Assembly: GCF_023283885.1 (NCBI RefSeq)
Contig: NZ_JAKILA010000001.1
Location: 124,001-188,000 of the forward strand
Reading direction: 5' to 3'
Length of the DNA: 64,000 bases
From: Shewanella basaltis
GTDB lineage: Bacteria > Pseudomonadota > Gammaproteobacteria > Enterobacterales > Shewanellaceae
In this document: piece by piece, positions 59,101 to 64,000 of the stretch
Numbering within the stretch: the first letter of the stretch is position 1
Layout of the letters: every line of letters starts with the position of its first letter
Notes under the pieces: model-generated
Told to the model about the DNA's origin: nothing
Databases searched by the model: none
Seen by the model: the letters and a program-made list of their open reading frames with translations, nothing else
Position numbers and translations under genes: made by a program

Positions 59101-59294
59101 GCCCTAAAGCCATGACCGTCGCCACCATATTTTTCGGGTTATTACCCATCATGTGGGGCAGCGGCACGGGTAACGATGTGATGCAAAAAATTGCTGCACC
59201 TATGGTGGGCGGTATGGTCACCGCGCCTTTATTATCGCTATTTGTGATACCGGCGATTTACTTGCTGATTTATGGCCGTCGACTGCCCGCATAA
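56163..59294 (+). CDS. cusA: Heavy-metal efflux RND pump (CusA type)
   Basis: Inner-membrane proton-driven pump of 1043 residues with 12 helices. The heavy-metal RND signature is seen in helix 4 (GGIAIAIGAVVDASIVMVEN). Methionines expected for Cu(I)/Ag(I) relay are kept in LLYMP, PLTMLETTIMLKP and RIDMLSTGVRTPVGIK, which favours monovalent ions over Zn/Co. It works with the adjacent adaptor to move metal from periplasm to outside. Strong AAGGAG ribosome site. Confidence 0.95.
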   Translation: MLAQIINASIKNRIMVLLFTAIIALVGYQAMRTTPLDALPDLSDVQVIVKTSYPGQAPQLVEDQITYPLSSAMLAVPGAKTVRGFSMFGDSFVYVIFEDGTDIYWARSRVLEYLSQTQDLLPAGVTPSLGPDASGVGWVFQYALVDRKGQYDLAQLRSLQDWFLKLELQSVSGVSEVATVGGMEQTYQIVVDPHKLALYQIDLMTIKNALDNANSSTGGSVIEMAEAEYMITSSGYRQTIADFAEIPLGILSETGTPILMKDVAQLRTGPAARRGIAELDGQGEVVGGIVVMRYGENALETINNVKLKLEQISNGLPDGVELVTTYDRSELIVRSVDNLKHKVLEEMLVVGLICLLFLLHARSTLVAIITLPISILISFIAMHFIGVNANIMSLGGIAIAIGAVVDASIVMVENTHKHLEHFRQQHGCAPEGEAHWQLVKDASIEVGPALFFSLLIITLSFIPVFALEAQEGRLFHPLAFTKTFAMAASAILAITLIPVLMGYFVRGNIPDERKNPLSRILIALYHPLLTWVLRFPKITIMMAIVALLSAYYPLTKMGSEFMPTLEEGDLLYMPTTLPGVSAGKAAEILQQTDRLIKTVPEVKRVFGKVGRAQTATDPAPLTMLETTIMLKPSSEWRAGTTLESIIAQLQKTVRIPGMTNAWVQPIKTRIDMLSTGVRTPVGIKISGSNVEELQRIGSEIEAVVSQLPGTLSAFAQRSSGGRYIDITPNLKNAARYGMTLKDIQDVVQIAIGGMSLGESIQGQERYPINIRYPRELRDNIEKLKDLPVLTKTGKYLPLSYLAELSISDGAPMLASENGRLISWVFVDLKDISIGEYIAQAQTALDEQISLPARYSYSFAGQYEYMQRVEAKMTLVIPLMIAVIFILLMMTFNSMTQALVIMLSLPFSLVGSAWLLYSLEFNFSVAVSVGMIALAGVAAEFGVVMQVYLNNSIAAYKRQDRYQTKADLTAALIEGAVMRIRPKAMTVATIFFGLLPIMWGSGTGNDVMQKIAAPMVGGMVTAPLLSLFVIPAIYLLIYGRRLPA

Positions 59295-59331
59295 TCATTG
59301 GCAGTAATACATTCATATTGACGCCATAAAC

Positions 59332-59368
59332 AAACAATCCCAAACAATACATTGTTTGGGATTGTTAT
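59332..59368. terminator. Bidirectional terminator after cusA
   Basis: ACAATCCCAAACAAT and ATTGTTTGGGATTGT form a 15-bp stem with a short loop, between convergent genes. Confidence 0.85.
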
Positions 59369-59398
59369 TATCACTTTATAACCTAAGTTGAACTGGGG

Positions 59399-59635
59399 TT
59401 AGTTGCGCTTAAGTGACTCATTAAGTTGATTAGCTTCATCTTGTTTCTTCTTGCGGCATGCCGCGATGTCATCAGGATGACCATATTGACAAGGATCGCT
59501 AGCCACAATCGCCCGAGGCAGATTGAGTATCATATAATCTGTATCATTTTTATTATCGTCAGCATTGCCAGCGTTGCCTAAACGATAAGGCGAGGTACCA
59601 CTACAGGCCGTTAGCAACAGCAAACTAAACAACAC
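59399..59635 (-). CDS. Small lipoprotein gene with probable nonsense codon at position 2
   Basis: From the GTG at 59635 the product has 78 residues with lipobox LLLTAC at once, which leaves a very short signal lacking basic residues. The frame continues upstream as KPLVLSTFLSSLVLFSLLLLTAC, a perfect lipoprotein signal, up to ATG at 59677-59675, but the codon between that ATG and the Lys is TAA. The ATG overlaps the stop of the upstream gene (TAATG) and has AAAGGA before it. The gene is therefore either damaged or restarted at GTG. Mature part: YRLGNAGNADDNKN and a charged C-terminus; function unknown. Confidence 0.6.
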   Translation of the reverse strand: MLFSLLLLTACSGTSPYRLGNAGNADDNKNDTDYMILNLPRAIVASDPCQYGHPDDIAACRKKKQDEANQLNESLKRN

Positions 59636-59676
59636 CAGACTCGATAAGAAAGTTGATAATACAAGCGGCTTTTACA

Positions 59677-59937
59677 TTATTGAGTGATCCTTTGTTTTTC
59701 ACGCGCCAACCCCATCATCCTAAACATTCCCCAAGCCATAATCGCGCCACCAATAACCAACATTGCATTGATGATCATTGGGTGAGCCAGCATAGGTAAA
59801 AAGCCTTGGTCAAAACCGGCAAAAATGCCATAAAGCCCTAAACCAAACAACAATGTGCCGGGAAAATCGATAATAGCCACCATCAACATACTGCGATTAA
59901 TTCGCGCTAATGCGGCTTGAGTAGTTTCTTCAGTCAT
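59677..59937 (-). CDS. Small two-helix membrane protein
   Basis: Protein of 86 residues with helices at about 17-40 and 52-72 and polar ends. A conserved-looking FPGTLLFGLGLYG segment lies in the first helix. The stop overlaps the ATG of the following lipoprotein frame. It begins 40 bp from a family A repeat. Function unknown. Confidence 0.7.
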   Translation of the reverse strand: MTEETTQAALARINRSMLMVAIIDFPGTLLFGLGLYGIFAGFDQGFLPMLAHPMIINAMLVIGGAIMAWGMFRMMGLAREKQRITQ

Positions 59938-59977
59938 AGACTCATCCTTGGGTGTATTCCTTGCGTATTGCTAATCA

Positions 59978-60173
59978 ACCTCAGCTCTGGATAACAAACG
60001 CCTTTCAAGCAGTCCTTTGCCTTCCTCACTGCGTTGAATTAACTTGCAATAGGCTAGCTATTGACGCGTTAATTCGCCTTGTTAGCAAAACAAATCACAA
60101 GCTTGACAGTGGATTTTAGTCAATCTATTGATTTATATCGTTATCAATACATCTCTTATCCAGAGTTGAGGTT
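59978..60173 (+). mobile_element. Family A miniature repeat, copy 2
   Basis: About 196 bp with 18-bp terminal inverted repeats and AATC direct repeats at 59974-59977 and 60174-60177. It is nearly identical to the nested copy at 2082-2278. The internal GAATTAAC/GTTAATTC hairpin is kept. It occupies most of the 295-bp gap before the VOC gene. Confidence 0.87.
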
Positions 60174-60232
60174 AATCACTGTAACATCAATGGTTATTTT
60201 AAGTTCAACCGTGCCCCTAACAGGGATAATCA

Positions 60233-61012
60233 CTATGCAGTTGGGTCTACTAGCGAAATAATCGAGAAAAATCCGCCTTGAGGATCATTGAGTACCGAAA
60301 AACGCCCCACATTAGGAATGTCAGTCGCCGGTACGCACACGGTCGCACCCAAATTTTTGGCTTTTACGACCGAGGCATCGCAATCTTCAACGGCAAAATA
60401 GTTCATCCAATGTGCTGGCGCATCGCCCCACTCTTCAGTCATTGCCATCATGCCGCCCACGGCTTGCTCACCGACATACCATTCGGTGTACTCAAAGTCG
60501 GCCATATCCGCCAGTTTGGTTTGATAACCTAAGACTTGGCTATAAAATTGTTTTGCGCCTGCGGTATCACGGCATGCCAACTCAACCCAGCACAAAGTAT
60601 TTGGCTCTTGAGTACGTTTAATACCAATATGATCTTGGCCTTGCCACAGCGCAAAACGGCTACCTTCAGGGTCAGTACAAAGCGCCATACGGCCAGCATC
60701 ACCAACAGAATGTGGCCCAGCGACCACCTGCCCGCCAGCCTGCTTAACGATGTCTGCGGTAACATCGACATCATCCACAGCAAAGTAAACCATCCAGTGT
60801 GTCGGTAACGCTTGCATCTCTTGGGGCATAGGATACATGGCAGCAATATCGTCACCCTCAATTTGCAGCATAGTGTAATGCCCTTCAGGCATTGGCATAT
60901 CGTCGGCTCCCCAACCAAATAATGCCTGATAAAACGCCTTACCCGCGGCCCAATCGTGGGTTGCTAACTCAAGCCAGCATGGCTGTCCCTGTTGATATTG
61001 TTGTACTTTCAT
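60233..61012 (-). CDS. Two-domain VOC family protein
   Basis: Soluble protein of 259 residues made of two glyoxalase-like VOC domains (about 10-120 and 135-255). Each starts with CWLEL or CWVELA and ends in a Phe-rich strand (GSRFALWQ, GGFFSIIS). Family members include dioxygenases and isomerases; metal ligands are not obvious and the substrate is unknown. Confidence 0.88.
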   Translation of the reverse strand: MKVQQYQQGQPCWLELATHDWAAGKAFYQALFGWGADDMPMPEGHYTMLQIEGDDIAAMYPMPQEMQALPTHWMVYFAVDDVDVTADIVKQAGGQVVAGPHSVGDAGRMALCTDPEGSRFALWQGQDHIGIKRTQEPNTLCWVELACRDTAGAKQFYSQVLGYQTKLADMADFEYTEWYVGEQAVGGMMAMTEEWGDAPAHWMNYFAVEDCDASVVKAKNLGATVCVPATDIPNVGRFSVLNDPQGGFFSIISLVDPTA

Positions 61013-61079
61013 TATTATTGTCCTGTAGTTGCAGTGACTGGTGGGTAATGTGTATAAGTTAAGTTGATATCACCCAAAA

Positions 61080-61114
61080 AGCAAAAAGCCTTCAAAAATT
61101 GAAGGCTTTTTGCT
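61080..61114 (-). terminator. Terminator after the aromatic amino acid transporter
   Basis: GCAAAAAGCCTTCAA and TTGAAGGCTTTTTGC are inverted repeats with a short loop. It lies about 20 bp past the transporter stop on the minus strand. Confidence 0.9.
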
Positions 61115-61133
61115 TCATTTACCGTCAACGAGG

Positions 61134-62390
61134 TTATTTAAATACTGGCAAAATATCGGCCATCGCCAATAAATGACAAGTCGCAGTGATAACACCAAAC
61201 AGCACGACGACAGTAATCAGTGGTGTACCACCAGGAACTTTAAAGCTATTTGTGTTTGGGTACAGCTGTCGCACTTTATGGGCTAACAGGGCTGGGACTA
61301 TCACCGCCCAAACGGTTGCCGCTAATGCCGCAAAACCAATGGCAATAATAAAACCATTAGGAAACAACAAACCCAAAATGGTTGGTGGAATAAAGGTTAC
61401 TGCAGCGGTTTTCATTCGGCCGGTACCTGAATCATCAAACCCAAATAAGTCGGCAAGATAATCAAACAACCCTAGGGTTACCCCTAAAAATGATGACGCG
61501 ACCGCTAAATTAGCAAATAACGTCAACATACTATTGAGCCACTGACTGGCCATAACGCCAGATAACGCCTCAACCAACACACCAATGTTGCCGCCCTTGG
61601 CAATCACATCAGCAAATTGGCTACGTGGAATATTACCCATGGTGGCAATAAGCCAACACACATAAATAACCAGTGCAATGCTAGTCCCTACAACAATGGC
61701 TTTAACGATGGTACTAGCATCTTTGCCATAGTATTTCACCAAGCTTGGCACGTTACCATGGTAACCAAAACTGGCTAAACCAAAGGGGATCGCGGCAAAT
61801 AAATAGGGCAAATAACGGCTTTCGCCGTCTGGCGACATTAACTTGGTGGTATCGATTTCAATCAACAGATTACCGATAGCCAAAAAGAAAGTTATCACCA
61901 TGCCGCCGAGCATAATGGTGGTAATACGATCAACGGCTTTTGTGCTAATTAATACAATTAAGGCCAACACAATGGCAAACACCAAACCGGCAACACTTTG
62001 AGGTAAAGTGACCCCAATGGCCGACAGGCTATGATTAACAATGGAGCTGCCACCACTGATATAGGCGTAGGTTAAAATGTACAATACAAACGCAATGGAA
62101 ACGCCGTTAATCACTCGCCAAAATTGGCCTAATGTTTCGCGGGTTAAGGTATCAAAACTGGCGCCTGGCTCAAAATGCAAGTTGGCTTCAAGCAGGAGTA
62201 AACCCGACATTAGCATACAAAACCAAACACCTAATAGCATGGCTATCGAATAGCCAAACCACATTCCAGAGCCCACAACAGGCAATGAAAACATACCCGC
62301 CCCCACTGTGGTTCCGGCAATAATCATGGCGCCACCCAATAAAGATTTACCTTGTGGGCGGTGCTTTGCTGCATTCATGTGATTGGCCAT
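61134..62390 (-). CDS. Aromatic amino acid transporter (Mtr/TyrP family)
   Basis: Inner-membrane permease of 418 residues with about 11 helices. The N-terminal GGAMIIAGTTVGAGMFSLP is the HAAAP family signature. Tyrosine or tryptophan is the likely cargo; the sequence does not decide. Its ATG overlaps the plsB stop (TAATG), so translation may be coupled to plsB, an unexpected partnership. Confidence 0.92.
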   Translation of the reverse strand: MANHMNAAKHRPQGKSLLGGAMIIAGTTVGAGMFSLPVVGSGMWFGYSIAMLLGVWFCMLMSGLLLLEANLHFEPGASFDTLTRETLGQFWRVINGVSIAFVLYILTYAYISGGSSIVNHSLSAIGVTLPQSVAGLVFAIVLALIVLISTKAVDRITTIMLGGMVITFFLAIGNLLIEIDTTKLMSPDGESRYLPYLFAAIPFGLASFGYHGNVPSLVKYYGKDASTIVKAIVVGTSIALVIYVCWLIATMGNIPRSQFADVIAKGGNIGVLVEALSGVMASQWLNSMLTLFANLAVASSFLGVTLGLFDYLADLFGFDDSGTGRMKTAAVTFIPPTILGLLFPNGFIIAIGFAALAATVWAVIVPALLAHKVRQLYPNTNSFKVPGGTPLITVVVLFGVITATCHLLAMADILPVFK

Positions 62391-64000
62391 TATTGTCCAT
62401 GCTCCGCTTGCACACTATCAACAATGGTTTGTCTTACAGATGAGCTCAATAATTGATTAGCATGGTCGCGAATTCGAATCACTTCAGCTCGATGCTCCAC
62501 ACTGCATAAATAGCCTAATTCTTTAAGCTTAACACTGAGAGTGTTATACAGTTTTTTGTCATAAAACTCTGGCGCCGTAATACCATGTAGCGCACCTAAG
62601 CGCTGTGCTAATAAATGGCTATCTGTTTCAAGATCTGACCGCTCTAGATCAGGCTTTATCGCCAACAAGTTAAAAATAATGGCATAACGCTGTAAGGTTT
62701 CGCTGATGGTTTCAGCTAGTAGTAATAGTTGGGCAGTGTACTTTGGCGTGACATCAAAATGTGCATCGCCACTGAGCAAGCCTTGGGCCACCATAAAGTC
62801 TAAAATATTGTCAACGTGCTGTGGTACATCGTCAATACCCATAAATAACTCAGCTTTTAGCAATGGGTAAAAGTCCAACACAATGGCATGAATTTTTTCA
62901 CGGTCGCAAATATCATACTGCACTAAACAACTGGCTATTAAAGACGGAACTGCCATTAAGTGGATGATATTATTGCGATAGTAGCTCATGGTAATGGCGA
63001 TTTTTTCGTCAACAGAAATAATTTCGCCAATGGCATCTTTAGTGCTAACAAATTTGTTCAAAGACAAACAATGGTCAACAATCGATTTACCATCTCCTTC
63101 AGCAACTGAGGCATAGTTGGTATAAGGCACGGTTTTTAGCATCGCTAAATACAAATCTAATTGTCGCTCTAATAAACTGCGCTCTAATGCATTACGCTCA
63201 GAGGCAAGCAACACTAAGCTGGTTAACGTGACCGAGCTTGCAGCGGCAGCCCCGTTAATATTCGTCATCACACGGTTAGCCAACAAATTAACAGACGGTG
63301 TAAACCAGGTTGGTTTTTGCTCAGGATCGTTGGCCACTTCGTCGCGCCAATCAGGCGCTTGCTGGTTTAAAAAGGTTTGCAAATTAATCGGCTCACCAAA
63401 GTTCACATAACCTTGGCCAAAATTGCCTAACTTACGAATAGCCCCAAACACTTGCCACACAGACTCTTTTTGCTTTTTCTTACCGCTGAGTTCTTTGTGA
63501 TAAGTCGCAACCTCCATAACATGGTCGTACCCTAAATACACAGGCACTAAAGTGACCGGACGCTCAATCCCGCGCAATACGCTATTAATGGTCATGGCCA
63601 ACATGCCGGTTTTAGGCGCAAGTAAACGCCCTGTACGCGAACGGCCACCTTCGGTGAAGTATTCAACCGAATAACCTTTAGCAAACAATTGGTCCAAATA
63701 TTCACGAAATACTGCGGTATAAAGCTTGTTACCGTTAAAACTACGGCGAATAAAGAATGCACCGCCACGACGGAACATAGGGCCTGCTGGCCAGAAGTTA
63801 AGGTTAATGCCTGCGGCAATATGCGGCGGAACCATACCCTGATAATACAAAATGTACGACAGCAACAAGTAGTCCATGTGGCTACGATGACAAGGCACAT
63901 ACACAATTTCATGGCCATCATGGTGAAGCTGACGAATTTGCTCAGCGCCTTTAATGTTGATACCACTGTATAACTTGTTCCAAAGCCAAGTTAAAAAGCG
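62390..64000 (-). CDS. plsB: Glycerol-3-phosphate acyltransferase, 5' end outside window
   Basis: C-terminal 536 residues of the inner-membrane enzyme that starts phospholipid synthesis from acyl-ACP or acyl-CoA. The frame is open to base 64000. The catalytic block [16 protein letters not shown] (HX4D), block II with [10 protein letters not shown], block [15 protein letters not shown] and block [13 protein letters not shown] are all present. Full family length is about 800, so roughly the first third is missing. Confidence 0.97.
   Translation of the reverse strand, partial: RFLTWLWNKLYSGINIKGAEQIRQLHHDGHEIVYVPCHRSHMDYLLLSYILYYQGMVPPHIAAGINLNFWPAGPMFRRGGAFFIRRSFNGNKLYTAVFREYLDQLFAKGYSVEYFTEGGRSRTGRLLAPKTGMLAMTINSVLRGIERPVTLVPVYLGYDHVMEVATYHKELSGKKKQKESVWQVFGAIRKLGNFGQGYVNFGEPINLQTFLNQQAPDWRDEVANDPEQKPTWFTPSVNLLANRVMTNINGAAAASSVTLTSLVLLASERNALERSLLERQLDLYLAMLKTVPYTNYASVAEGDGKSIVDHCLSLNKFVSTKDAIGEIISVDEKIAITMSYYRNNIIHLMAVPSLIASCLVQYDICDREKIHAIVLDFYPLLKAELFMGIDDVPQHVDNILDFMVAQGLLSGDAHFDVTPKYTAQLLLLAETISETLQRYAIIFNLLAIKPDLERSDLETDSHLLAQRLGALHGITAPEFYDKKLYNTLSVKLKELGYLCSVEHRAEVIRIRDHANQLLSSSVRQTIVDSVQAEHGQ

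Overview
The window looks like chromosomal DNA of a Shewanella species (Gammaproteobacteria, Alteromonadales). The strongest marker is a tetraheme CymA menaquinol dehydrogenase at 53254-53817. It is backed by a menDHCE operon, a glnA/typA/ntrBC cluster, and the ftsYEX-rpoH and rsmD neighbourhoods in enterobacteria-like order. Gene families such as DUF2956, DUF2959 and DUF2780 fit the same group. The species cannot be fixed from the sequence alone. The left edge cuts a chemoreceptor gene and the right edge cuts plsB. No rRNA, tRNA, prophage, CRISPR array or complete insertion sequence was seen.

Layout. 1-5.6 kb: a chemoreceptor with histidines in its membrane domain, transcribed after a Sco-type copper protein; a nested pair of miniature repeats; an azoreductase; then thioesterase, dtd and yihY. 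5.3-9.2 kb: small membrane protein, lipoprotein, Lrp-type regulator, orphan pilin and a diguanylate cyclase. 9.4-16.8 kb: the nitrogen module. glnA has a sigma-54 promoter and NtrC-type sites, typA diverges from it, and ntrBC lies 3 kb away behind its own NtrC-type site. 16.9-19.0 kb: PAS-GGDEF protein and a FieF-type cation exporter. 19.2-23.6 kb: an envelope-stress locus in which a CpxP-like protein diverges from a fused thioredoxin/CcdA-like thiol protein followed by cpxR and cpxA. 23.9-41.5 kb: a mixed stretch with trmL, an M20/M16/M16 peptidase operon, a DTW protein, a methyltransferase, a Bcr-type exporter with a LysR regulator, small membrane proteins, Sel1, DUF2780 and TerB proteins, and a YjeH-type exporter facing an AsnC regulator. 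41.6-47.7 kb: an HDOD protein and menaquinone synthesis. 47.8-53.8 kb: rpoH, ftsX, ftsE, ftsY, rsmD, yhhL-like gene and cymA. 54.2-59.3 kb: a copper/silver RND efflux unit. 59.4-64.0 kb: a probably damaged lipoprotein gene, a VOC protein, an aromatic amino acid transporter and plsB.

How the genes work together. menDHCE makes the menaquinone whose reduced form CymA oxidises to feed periplasmic and outer-membrane reductases. Three metal or thiol items (Sco protein, CusBA-like efflux, thioredoxin/CcdA fusion next to Cpx) point to active periplasmic copper and disulfide control.

The most unusual structure is a set of two non-coding mobile repeat families. Family A (about 196 bp, 18-bp terminal inverted repeats, 4-5 bp target duplications) has three copies. 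Family B (about 240-260 bp, TA target) has two. At 2070-2506 an A element sits inside the terminal repeat of a B element, and removing it with one GATT duplication restores the B end exactly. Both B copies begin directly behind the TAA stop codon of the upstream gene in the same orientation, and one A copy helps form the stop codon of its neighbour. No clear, complete, undescribed multi-gene system was found; the best candidates for new biology are these repeats, the Cpx-linked thiol protein, the histidine-rich chemoreceptor paired with Sco, and a lipoprotein gene whose coupled ATG is followed at once by TAA.
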